A DNA stretch of 64,000 nucleotides from CAZDQL01 sp964507325. GTDB taxonomy: Bacteria; Planctomycetota; UBA1135; GCA-002686595. The first letter of the stretch is position 1. Each line of letters begins with the position of its first letter. Made by a program: the position numbers and the translations under genes. Shown one piece after another: positions 1 through 7,962 of the stretch. The stretch lies in the NCBI GenBank assembly GCA_964507325.1, contig CAZDQL010000001.1, positions 62,001-126,000 of the forward strand. The letters are read 5' to 3'. Below the pieces are notes generated by a model that saw nothing but the letters and a program-made list of their open reading frames with translations, did no database searches and was not told the origin of the DNA.

Positions 1-1049
1 GGCACCGTGAAGAGGGTCACGTCGCGCAGGATGCCCCCCAGGGGGTGGGCGGCGTCCTGGGAGAGGGAGCCCAGGAGGTCCGCCTCCGACCAACTGGTCA
101 CCTCGAGCGCCAGGTCGTTCGAGCCCGCCTGCACCTCCGCGGTGACGTCGAGCTCGAAGGGGGTGAATCCGCCGAGGTGCTCCCCCGCCGGGGCGCCGTT
201 GACGAAGACGCGGCAGTGGCTGAAGACCGACTCGAAGCGCAGGATCACGCGCCCTTCGAGCCAGGCGGGGTCGACCTCGAAGCTCCGGCGGCAGGCGACC
301 GGCTGCTCGGGGTCGAAGTCGATCCCCTGCTGCACGAACTGCCCCGGGACCTCGACAGGGACCCAACCCTGCGACCGGTCGGGATCGGAGAGCCACCCGT
401 CGCCCGGTTCGGCGCTCGCCCGCCAGGCGCCGTTCAGGCTGACCGCGGGACGCCCCGAGTGCAGGGTGGTCTCCGGGATCGGGCGGTAGGTGGGCAGCAG
501 GCCGTCGACCGCCTCGACCGTCGGCACGGGGATCCGGAACTGGCCGGGCACCTGGCTCCCCGGAGCGAGGGGGGTCAGGAGTTCGGCGCTCGTCGACGCG
601 ATCTCGATGCGCGAGATGGTCGCGTTCGGGCCCTTCAGGCGACGCATCTCCAGGATGAACTGGCCGTCGGCGAGACACTCGCTGGGCAGGTCGTACTTCT
701 CGCTGCCGATGTGGTTGGCGGAGAGGGGGATGGGTTCCCAGAGGGGAATGCCGTCCACGAAGAGGTGCTGCAGGCGCTCCGCGTCCGAGGCCATGATCAC
801 CAACACGCAGTAGCGCTCCGCGGGATCGACTCCGCCGTAGCCGAAGGTCACCGAGTCCCCGCGAGCGCACGTGCGCTCCGACTCCGACCCGGCGACGACG
901 CTCTCGGGGATGGTGTAGGGATTCCCCTCCAGGAGATGGGGAGCTTCCGCCGTCCCGGCGTCGTCGTAGGCGACGACCTGCCAGGAGCGGGATTGCTGAT
1001 CGGACGCGGTCTGGAAGCCGCACGCAAGGAGGAGGGCGAGGTGGAGCAT
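1..1049 (-). CDS. Glycoside hydrolase family 2-like lipoprotein, N-terminal part (runs off the left edge)
   Basis: An open minus-strand frame from ATG at 1049 runs uninterrupted to base 1, so about 349 N-terminal residues are visible and the C-terminus lies outside the window. The N-terminus (MLHLALLLACGF) has a short hydrophobic stretch and a lipobox-like LLAC, which suggests an exported lipoprotein. Residues about 180-345 look like the sugar-binding jelly-roll domain that opens GH2 beta-galactosidase/glucuronidase-type enzymes: a W-R-A segment, a VEVPGQF motif, RRSFEVDPAW, VFVNGAPAGEHLGGFTPFE, and LALEVTSWSEAD. Residues about 20-170 are a further beta-rich region with no family I recognise. 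The catalytic TIM barrel is not in view, so hydrolase activity is inferred only. No Shine-Dalgarno is visible before this ATG. Confidence 0.7.
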   Translation of the reverse strand, partial: MLHLALLLACGFQTASDQQSRSWQVVAYDDAGTAEAPHLLEGNPYTIPESVVAGSESERTCARGDSVTFGYGGVDPAERYCVLVIMASDAERLQHLFVDGIPLWEPIPLSANHIGSEKYDLPSECLADGQFILEMRRLKGPNATISRIEIASTSAELLTPLAPGSQVPGQFRIPVPTVEAVDGLLPTYRPIPETTLHSGRPAVSLNGAWRASAEPGDGWLSDPDRSQGWVPVEVPGQFVQQGIDFDPEQPVACRRSFEVDPAWLEGRVILRFESVFSHCRVFVNGAPAGEHLGGFTPFELDVTAEVQAGSNDLALEVTSWSEADLLGSLSQDAAHPLGGILRDVTLFTV

Positions 1050-1300
1050 GGGGGTAGGGTATGCCCGGACTCGCGATTTCGGGGCAGGCTCACAGCGCAT
1101 GTTGCCCGGAGCCTCCTTCCCCGTCTCGAAGGTGCGCCTCGGCGGCTCTCGAGCTCGCGTCTCCCAGCGGCGAGGGGGGATCGTGCCCGGCGTGGTCGGC
1201 CCACGCGCGGAATCCACGAGCCGTGCTACGATGCCATTCCAAGCCATGGCGAGCTCGCTGCTCAGACCGCTCGACCCGCGGCCGGGCGGAAGGTCTACGG

Positions 1301-2824
1301 ATGATCTGCAGCACCTCTAGGAAGCTGGTGCTCTATCTGCCGCGCCGCGACGATCCGGCGCGCAACGAGACCTATTCCGCCGACCTGCTGCCCCTCGAGC
1401 TGCTGCAGATCGCAGGCGGACCTGACGCGGAGGGCTTCGAGATCGTGCTCATCGACGCCATGGTCGTCGACGACCCGCTGCCCCGCATCCTCGAGGCTTG
1501 CGAAGACGCTCTGCTCTTCGCCTCCTCGGCGATCCTGGGCTACCAGGTCCACGACGGTCACGACGTGGCCCGGGCGGTGCGGGAGCGCTTCCCTCGCCTG
1601 CCGATCGTCTGGGGCGGCTGGTTCCCGTCGGTGGCTCCCGAGATGTACTTCGAGGCGGGGATCGCCGACGCCGTGGCGCTGGGCCAGGGCGAGCGGACCT
1701 TCCTCGACGTGGTCCACGCGCTGCACGCCGGCTGTGACCTGGAAGAGGTCGCCGGCCTGGCGCTGTGGCGGGACGGCGCATTGGTGAAGACTCCGCCTCG
1801 TCGCGTGGTCGGCTTCGAGGAGCTGCATGCCACTCCCTGGCATCTCCTCGACTTCGAGCCCTACCGCGCTCGGCAGCTCGCTCCGGCGAGGGGCAAGGTG
1901 CGCCACCGCTGGCGTCCTCCCCCGGCTTGGCGCAAGAGCCGGCCGCCGGTCAGCTTCAGCCTCTCCACCAGCTACGGCTGCCCGATGAACTGCAGCTTCT
2001 GCTGCAGTCCGGGGGTCACCGGCCGCTGCTGGAAGGCGATCGGCGGCGCCCAGGTGGCGGAGATGCTGATCGAGCTGAAGGAGCGCTTCGCCTTCGAGGC
2101 GGTGCGCTTCAACGAGGCGAACTGGGGGGTCTCGGAGGAGCGAGCGAGGACCTTCTGCGAAGTGCTCGTGAGCAGCGGGACGCAGGTCTGGTGGAACGCC
2201 CCCGTCGAGATCGAGGCGATCCTGCGCTACGCGGATGCGACGCTCGACCTGATGGCCGCCGCGGGCTGCTACTACCTGGCGATGGGAGCCGAGACCGACA
2301 GCGTCGAGATGCAGGAGCGGATCGGGAAGCACGTACCGATCGATCAGATCCCCCACGCCCTCTCCCGGGTGCTCGAACGCGACATCACCGCCGGCTGCTA
2401 CTGGATCATCGGATTCCCCGGGGAGACTCCGAAGTCGATGTGGAGCACCCTGCGCTGCGTGGCGGAGACTAAGCACGCCCTCCCCCGCAGCGCCCCCGAG
2501 CTCTACCTCTTCCGCGCCATCCCCGGCACTCCCGACTTCGCTGCGGCGCAGCGCCGGGGCTGGGCGCTGCCGTCCACCTTCCAGGAGTGGGGCAGCTGCT
2601 TCGAGTGGAACTGGCACAACGAGAGCACGCCGCTGCCCCAGAACGTCCGCACCGCCTGGTCGCGCTACGCCTCCTGCGCGGCGCACTACGGCCGCGCGGT
2701 GACCGCCGGGCCCCGCTGGCTGCGATCCGCGCTCTCCACCATCGCCGGGTGGCGGTTGCGGACGGGGATCTACGGGTTCCCCGCCGAGCTGAAGCTCTTC
2801 GATTGGTGCACCCAGGGCCGGTGA
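1301..2824 (+). CDS. B12-binding-domain radical SAM protein
   Basis: A 507-residue protein. Residues about 1-150 resemble a cobalamin-binding (Rossmann-like) domain: an N-terminal LVLYLPRRDD, a central segment LPIVWGGWFPSVAPE, and a GQGERTFLDVV segment, as seen in BchE/class B radical SAM methylases. The radical SAM cluster motif CxxxCxxC is present as CPMNCSFC (C227, C231, C234), followed by the usual E-rich strands and a GFPGET motif. The family performs radical C-methylations or rearrangements on lipids, tetrapyrroles or natural products; the substrate cannot be read from the sequence. ATG 1301 is preceded by GGAAGG at a good spacing; an in-frame start at 1061 would add 80 residues with no family resemblance. 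It stands alone, with the convergent KAP gene downstream. Confidence 0.85.
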   Translation: MICSTSRKLVLYLPRRDDPARNETYSADLLPLELLQIAGGPDAEGFEIVLIDAMVVDDPLPRILEACEDALLFASSAILGYQVHDGHDVARAVRERFPRLPIVWGGWFPSVAPEMYFEAGIADAVALGQGERTFLDVVHALHAGCDLEEVAGLALWRDGALVKTPPRRVVGFEELHATPWHLLDFEPYRARQLAPARGKVRHRWRPPPAWRKSRPPVSFSLSTSYGCPMNCSFCCSPGVTGRCWKAIGGAQVAEMLIELKERFAFEAVRFNEANWGVSEERARTFCEVLVSSGTQVWWNAPVEIEAILRYADATLDLMAAAGCYYLAMGAETDSVEMQERIGKHVPIDQIPHALSRVLERDITAGCYWIIGFPGETPKSMWSTLRCVAETKHALPRSAPELYLFRAIPGTPDFAAAQRRGWALPSTFQEWGSCFEWNWHNESTPLPQNVRTAWSRYASCAAHYGRAVTAGPRWLRSALSTIAGWRLRTGIYGFPAELKLFDWCTQGR

Positions 2825-2849
2825 GGAGCGCGTGGTGCGCCGACCAGGG

Positions 2850-5048
2850 TCATACAGGACCCTGGAAGGGCGAGTGGACGTCTCCGAGCTGGCGCGCCAT
2901 CAGATTGAGCACGGGATCGCCGCTGCTGCTCGCCGCGGCCTGGGAGGGCAGGACCGCCTTGGCGATCTGCTCCGGTGAGCGCTCCTGACCGATCTCCTCG
3001 AGCAAGAGCCGCGCGAGCTGATAGCGCGCGATGAAGCAGCGAATGCTCCTCGGTCCCGCCCGAACGGTGACATCCGTCTTGCCGAACTCGCGAGCGGCAC
3101 TCGCGATCGCCTCCCGCTCCGCCTTCTTGAAGGCCCGTTCGTCGTCCACGTCTTCCGGCGGCTTGGGGATGTCGGGGTCCTCAGCATCGTCGCCCCCTGG
3201 GCCATCCACCTCGTCGACGGGCTTGTGCCCGCCCGGCTCGACCGGGGTTTTGTCTCCGCCACTGGTTTTCAGGGCGTGATCCTCCGGCGCCGCCGTGACG
3301 GAGCGGGCGATCTCCTCGAGCTCGTCCTGCGTCAGACGGTCGAGCCTCATGTGGGCCACGAAGATCTTCTCCAGGTTCTCGTTGAGGACCTCACGCGCAT
3401 CGATCGGCTCCAGGCCCGCATCGTGCTCCGTCCACAGGGAGCGGTACTTGGAGAGGATCGCTCGCCCCAGGGCGGCCTCGTCGACGAGCATGGCGACGTC
3501 GACCCTCTCCTTGATGCGCTCGTCCTCCAGGAAGAGCTTGAGGCCCTCCGCGACCTCCAACATCGCACCGGGATCGCATCGATCCAGATCGTCGATCACG
3601 AGCAGGATTCGACCGGGACCGTCAGGCGACCGAGCCTTCCACCAGACGAAGAAGGCCAGCGCGGGTAGGAGCGTGCAGATCGCGAGACCCACCCACCAGG
3701 CTGGGCCGAAGTGCGCGAGATGCCACGGGAACAGCGCAGCACCGAGCACTGCCAACGACACCCCGAACAAGAGGGTCCCCACCCGGCCCATCAGCTGCTC
3801 GAGCGTGGGATGAGCCTCGCCCCGACGGTTCTTCGGCATCCAGCCCACGATCAGGGCCACCAGGTCCTCGCCGACGACGGCCTGCAGTCCCAAGCCCGCC
3901 TTGTGCCTCGTGATCGACAGGAAGCGCTGCAGGGCGACGCTGCCGACACGGAAGACGTTGCCCAGCCGCATCGCGAGGCTCACTCCGGCCAACCCGAAGA
4001 CCCCGACCAGCCAGGACAGTGCGTCCAGCTTCATGCTCGCGGGGAGGGCGATCGCCGCGATCGTGAGGATGCTAGTCAGGAGCGCCGGCAGGCCATGACG
4101 CAGGAGGCCGGCCCGGAGGGCGACCACCTGCGAGCGCAGGATGCCGCCCGAGACTGCCTCCTTGCGGATGACCTCGTAGAGGTGCAGCCAGAGTCGCGGG
4201 GTCGATGGGTATTTCCAGGCGCTGAAGAAGACGGGGCGGTAGTCGTCCTGCTCGAGCTGTCGCGCCACAAGGTTGATCAGGAAGGTCTTGCCGCGGCCCC
4301 AGTGGCCGAAGAGGCCGAAGCACAGCTCGTCCCGCGCACCGCGCACGAAGCGAGCCAGGGCGCGCGCGTACTGATTGGCATTCAGACACGCCTCCTCTTC
4401 GAGGGAGGTGGTGGAGTAGGCCGTGGTTCCCAGCCCTCCTTCGATGACTTCCTTGGAGGGGGCGCTCGATTCCTCGCCGGAGAGGTACCGGAACAGCTTC
4501 CACATCGGCTTCGCCGTTCGGGTGCTCTTACCATCCAGGATGGCCAGAATCGTGGATGTCCGGACTCGGGCCTTCTTCGCCAGGTCAATGGAGGCCCCCC
4601 CGGTCCGCTCCATCCAATCGGTGATGAGCTTGCGAAGCACCGGGACGAGTTCGTCCCCGGTGGGCGCCTGCTTCTGCGACGATCGGCCTGGTTTGCTCTG
4701 CTTGCTGCCCTCGAGGTGCTTCGCGTAGTCGACGTCCTTTCTCAGGTAGTCGAACGTGATTCGCTCGAACCCTTCGCCAAGGAGGGCCTGACCCTTGGGG
4801 GTGATTAGGATGCCTGCTCTTCCGACCGGCTCTACGAGCCTCGCGAAGGCTAGGTGATCCATCGCCTCCTCCACCCGGCCGGTGAAGTCGGCGTATTGCT
4901 CAGGGGCTTCTTCGCTCAGCTCGAAGAACTTGAAGCGCCCAATCATGCGCTCGTGCAGTGCGCCGATCGGGTGCACCCGACCGTCCGAGACGAACTCGAG
5001 CACCGGGAGCATCAATTCCTCGGTGCTGGGCAGGCGTGAGTCCGTCAT
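2850..5048 (-). CDS. KAP-family P-loop NTPase with Mrr-like N-terminal winged helix and membrane segments
   Basis: 732 residues from ATG 5048, which has a strong GGAGGAGG ribosome-binding site 2 nt upstream. Residues about 1-100 (STEELMLPVLEFVSDG, later GILITPKGQALL) resemble the N-terminal winged-helix domain of Mrr restriction proteins. Residues about 130-200 contain a small helical, possibly HTH, segment. Residues about 220-700 are a KAP NTPase: Walker A GHWGRGKT (K254), four hydrophobic segments inserted between Walker A and B (about 320-370 and 420-465, the KAP hallmark), and Walker B RILLVIDDLDRCDP near residue 485. An acidic, Pro-rich linker precedes the helical C-terminus. KAP proteins include PifA, the F-plasmid phage-exclusion factor, and eukaryotic Kidins220. 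A defence or membrane-sensing role is inferred from that family and from the neighbouring divergent addBA genes. Confidence 0.85.
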   Translation of the reverse strand: MTDSRLPSTEELMLPVLEFVSDGRVHPIGALHERMIGRFKFFELSEEAPEQYADFTGRVEEAMDHLAFARLVEPVGRAGILITPKGQALLGEGFERITFDYLRKDVDYAKHLEGSKQSKPGRSSQKQAPTGDELVPVLRKLITDWMERTGGASIDLAKKARVRTSTILAILDGKSTRTAKPMWKLFRYLSGEESSAPSKEVIEGGLGTTAYSTTSLEEEACLNANQYARALARFVRGARDELCFGLFGHWGRGKTFLINLVARQLEQDDYRPVFFSAWKYPSTPRLWLHLYEVIRKEAVSGGILRSQVVALRAGLLRHGLPALLTSILTIAAIALPASMKLDALSWLVGVFGLAGVSLAMRLGNVFRVGSVALQRFLSITRHKAGLGLQAVVGEDLVALIVGWMPKNRRGEAHPTLEQLMGRVGTLLFGVSLAVLGAALFPWHLAHFGPAWWVGLAICTLLPALAFFVWWKARSPDGPGRILLVIDDLDRCDPGAMLEVAEGLKLFLEDERIKERVDVAMLVDEAALGRAILSKYRSLWTEHDAGLEPIDAREVLNENLEKIFVAHMRLDRLTQDELEEIARSVTAAPEDHALKTSGGDKTPVEPGGHKPVDEVDGPGGDDAEDPDIPKPPEDVDDERAFKKAEREAIASAAREFGKTDVTVRAGPRSIRCFIARYQLARLLLEEIGQERSPEQIAKAVLPSQAAASSSGDPVLNLMARQLGDVHSPFQGPV

Positions 5049-5200
5049 AGCCTCCTCCGCTACTTGGCGTGACCTCGTCGAAACGGAGCGGCCCATCTGC
5101 TCGAAGAGCCGCTCCCCGCCGAGTGGACTTCCAACCGTGGATACGGCACTCCGCTCGAATGCACAAGGACCGGGTGGCGATTCCACCGTACCCAACGCGC

Positions 5201-5206
5201 TAGACT
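5201..5206 (+). promoter_or_regulatory. -10-like hexamer of a probable leaderless addB promoter
   Basis: TAGACT ends 8 nt before the addB ATG at 5215, so transcription would start at or within a base or two of the start codon. No Shine-Dalgarno is present between the hexamer and ATG. No convincing -35 box is visible. The 166-bp gap also serves the divergent KAP gene, which in contrast has a strong ribosome-binding site. Confidence 0.45.
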
Positions 5207-5214
5207 CAGCACCC

Positions 5215-7962
5215 ATGGCCGCTCGCCGCGTCTTCCTCGGCTGGGACCAGCCCCCCCTCGAGCTGGCCGGGGCCTGGCTCCTCGAGCACCACGGGAGCGA
5301 CCTGGGGGCCCTGACCGTCGCCCTCCCCGGGGCGCGGGCCGGGCGGCGGCTGCGGGAGCAGTTGGCGCGGAGCGCCGGACCCGCCTGGGTTCCACCGCGC
5401 ATCCTCACCGTCGGGGCCCTGACCGACGAGCTGCTCACCCTGAAGGCCCCGTCCGCCAGCCGGCTCGAGCGCACCCTCGCCTGGGCCCAGGCGCTGCGCG
5501 GCCTCGAGCGCGCCCGGCTCGAGGCGCTGCTCGCCGAGCCCCCGCAGCGCAGCGACCTCAGCGGCTGGATGCGGCTGGGCGGCGAGGTGCGAGCCCTCTT
5601 CGGCGAGCTGGCCGCGGAGGGGCTCGACTTCGAGGCCGTCCTCGAGGGGCCCGCGCGGCGCGCGGGCGGTGGGGGGGAGCTCGCCCGCTGGCGCGCACTC
5701 GGCGCGGCGCAGGAGCGCATGGCGCGCTCCCTGGACGACGCCGGACTCAGCGACCCGCACCTCGGCCGCCTCGCGGCCCTCGACGACGGACGCATCGACC
5801 GCACAGCGCGAGTGATCCTGATCGGCGCCGTCGAGACGAACGCCCTGGTGCGGCGCCTGCTCGAGGCGCTCGTCGACGTGACCGCCCTGGTCCTCGCGCC
5901 GGAAGAGCTCGCCGAGGGGTTCGACGCGCTCGGTTGCGTGCTGCCTGCCTTCTGGACCGACCGCGACACCGATCTGGCGCTCGAGGCCTGGCAGGTCGTC
6001 GACCAGCCCGCCGACCAGGCCCGGGTGGCGCTCGACTGCCTGGCGCGCTACGGCCCGGAGGCCTACGCCCCCGAGGAGGTCACCCTCGGCGTCGCCGACG
6101 ACGAGGTGGTCCCCTACCTGCGCCGCCGCCTGGGCGAGCTCGGGGTGCGCGCCCGCGACGCCGCCGGGACGCCGCTGGGTCAGACCGCTCCCCTGCGGTT
6201 GCTCGCGGGGGTGGCGAGCTTCCTCGCGCGCCCCTCTTTCGAAGGCCTCGCGGCCCTGGTGCGCCACCCCGACGTCGAAGACCTCCTGCGGCGGCGGGAA
6301 GACCTGCGCGAGGTCTGCCCCGCGACCTTCTGCGACGAGCTCCACGCCGCGCGCCTGCCGCACGCGCTGACCGGGGACGGAGTGCCCTCCACCCTCCAAC
6401 GCGCCGTCGCGGAGCTCCTCGGTCCCCTGCTGGACGGCGCTGCACGCCCCCTGGCCGCCTGGGCGGCGCCCCTGCGCGCCCTGCTCGAGCGCCTCTACGG
6501 GGAGCGCGAGCTCGACCGCGACGCCGCCGAGGATCAACGCCTCCTCTCCCACGCCCTCGGCGCACTCGGCGACGCCCTGACCGAGCTCGAGGGCCTGCCC
6601 GCGGGACTCGCCCCCGAGGCGCGGGCGCCAGAGGCGCTCCAGCTCCTGCTCGCCTCCCTCGCCAGCCACGCCGTACCCCCGCGCCCACCCGTCGCCGGCG
6701 AGCCCACCGTCGAGCTGCTCGGCTGGCTCGAGCTCCCCCTCGACGACGCCCCCGCCCTGGTGGTGACCGGCTTCGGCGAGGGACGCGTTCCGGACGCCAT
6801 CCACGGCCACCCCTGGCTCCCCGACTCGGCGCGGCGCGAGCTCGGAATGTCGGACAACGCGCGGCGCCTGGCGCGGGACGCCTACGCGGTCGATCTCCTG
6901 GTGCACTCGCGCCGCGACGTGGCCTTCGTCTCCGGCCGCCGCTCCCTGCGCGGCGATCCGACCCTGCCCAGTCGCATCGCCTTCCAGCGACCCGCCGCCG
7001 AGATCCCGGAGCGCGTGCAGCACTCCCTGATCGAAGGGGCGCGGCTTCCCGAGGACGAGACCGTCGACCCTGGAGCGATCCTCCTGCCCCCCTTCGTCTC
7101 CGGGATGGGGGCCGAGCCGGAGAAGTGGAGCGCCACCGCCATCCGCCGCTACCTCGAATCCCCCTACCTCTTCTGGCTGCGCCACGTCGCGCGCGTGAAG
7201 ACCGGCGACGACCGCGACCGGGAGCTCGACCCCCTCGCCTTCGGCGACCTGGCTCACGCCGTTCTGGCGGACTTCGGCCGGGGGGAGGCGCGCCACGCGA
7301 CCGACGCCGAGGCGATCGCCGAGGATCTTCTGGAGCGCCTCCGGCTGCGCGCTGCGCGGCGCTTCTCCGCCGACGTCCAGCCGGCGGTGCGCCTGCAGCT
7401 CCTGCAGCTCGAGCACCGTCTGGGGTTCTTCGCCCAGCGCCAGGCGCAGCGCGCCCTCGAGGGTTGGCGGATCGAGGCGGTGGAGTGGGGTCCCTCGGGA
7501 GACGCGGTGGAGCTGGAGCTCGGGGAGGGTCGCTCCGCGCTCCTGACCGGCCGGATCGACCGCATCGATCGGCACCGGGACGGGCGTTGGGCGATCTTCG
7601 ACTACAAGGCGGGCGATCGGCCGCCAACCCCCATGGGCGCGCACTTCGTCAAAGGGGAGTGGGTCGACGTGCAGTTGCCCCTCTACGCCTTCCTGGCCCG
7701 CGAGCTCATCGGCAGCGGAGACCCGGTCCTCGGCTACGCGACCCTGGGGCGCGACGAGAAGGGGATCGACTTCAAGCCTGCGGACTGGGAGCGTTCCGAC
7801 CTGGAGAGCGCGCTCGAGGTCGCCCGCGACGTGATCCTCGAGGTGCGCGAGAAGCTCGCCAGCGGCGCCCGCTTCGAGCATCGCCCCACGAAGGTCCACG
7901 AGCCGATCCTCGCCGCCCTGGTCGGCGAAGGCGTGGTGGGGGGCGGGGAGGAGGAGCGATGA
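5215..7962 (+). CDS. addB: AddB/RexB-like subunit of the double-strand-break resection helicase-nuclease (PD-(D/E)XK nuclease)
   Basis: 915 residues. The N-terminal two-thirds look like the degenerate helicase fold of AddB (GQTAPLRLLAG, ALVVTGFGEGRVPD). The C-terminal third carries a RecB-type PD-(D/E)XK nuclease: WSATAIRRYLESPYLFWLRH, an HAVLADF helix, GRIDRIDRHRDG and IFDYKAGD (D near 781, DYK near 795). Together with AddA it should form a RecBCD-like end-resection complex acting in the cytoplasm. The cysteines that hold the Fe-S cluster in classical AddB are not seen: the position usually reading S/C-P is ESPY, and the C-terminus has no Cys. Start ATG 5215 sits just after a -10-like box. 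Its stop overlaps the addA start (ATGA). Confidence 0.85.
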   Translation: MAARRVFLGWDQPPLELAGAWLLEHHGSDLGALTVALPGARAGRRLREQLARSAGPAWVPPRILTVGALTDELLTLKAPSASRLERTLAWAQALRGLERARLEALLAEPPQRSDLSGWMRLGGEVRALFGELAAEGLDFEAVLEGPARRAGGGGELARWRALGAAQERMARSLDDAGLSDPHLGRLAALDDGRIDRTARVILIGAVETNALVRRLLEALVDVTALVLAPEELAEGFDALGCVLPAFWTDRDTDLALEAWQVVDQPADQARVALDCLARYGPEAYAPEEVTLGVADDEVVPYLRRRLGELGVRARDAAGTPLGQTAPLRLLAGVASFLARPSFEGLAALVRHPDVEDLLRRREDLREVCPATFCDELHAARLPHALTGDGVPSTLQRAVAELLGPLLDGAARPLAAWAAPLRALLERLYGERELDRDAAEDQRLLSHALGALGDALTELEGLPAGLAPEARAPEALQLLLASLASHAVPPRPPVAGEPTVELLGWLELPLDDAPALVVTGFGEGRVPDAIHGHPWLPDSARRELGMSDNARRLARDAYAVDLLVHSRRDVAFVSGRRSLRGDPTLPSRIAFQRPAAEIPERVQHSLIEGARLPEDETVDPGAILLPPFVSGMGAEPEKWSATAIRRYLESPYLFWLRHVARVKTGDDRDRELDPLAFGDLAHAVLADFGRGEARHATDAEAIAEDLLERLRLRAARRFSADVQPAVRLQLLQLEHRLGFFAQRQAQRALEGWRIEAVEWGPSGDAVELELGEGRSALLTGRIDRIDRHRDGRWAIFDYKAGDRPPTPMGAHFVKGEWVDVQLPLYAFLARELIGSGDPVLGYATLGRDEKGIDFKPADWERSDLESALEVARDVILEVREKLASGARFEHRPTKVHEPILAALVGEGVVGGGEEER

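Noticed and set aside
45..1304. Plus-strand ORF of 419 codons at the left edge
   Set aside because: The opposite strand encodes a coherent GH2-like protein with a lipoprotein signal, and the plus-strand translation is low-complexity.
5934..7958. Plus-strand frame extending addA upstream by 675 codons
   Set aside because: The extension is Arg/Pro/Ala-rich shadow of addB; the real addA begins at the ATGA overlap with a clear ASAGTGKT motif near its start.
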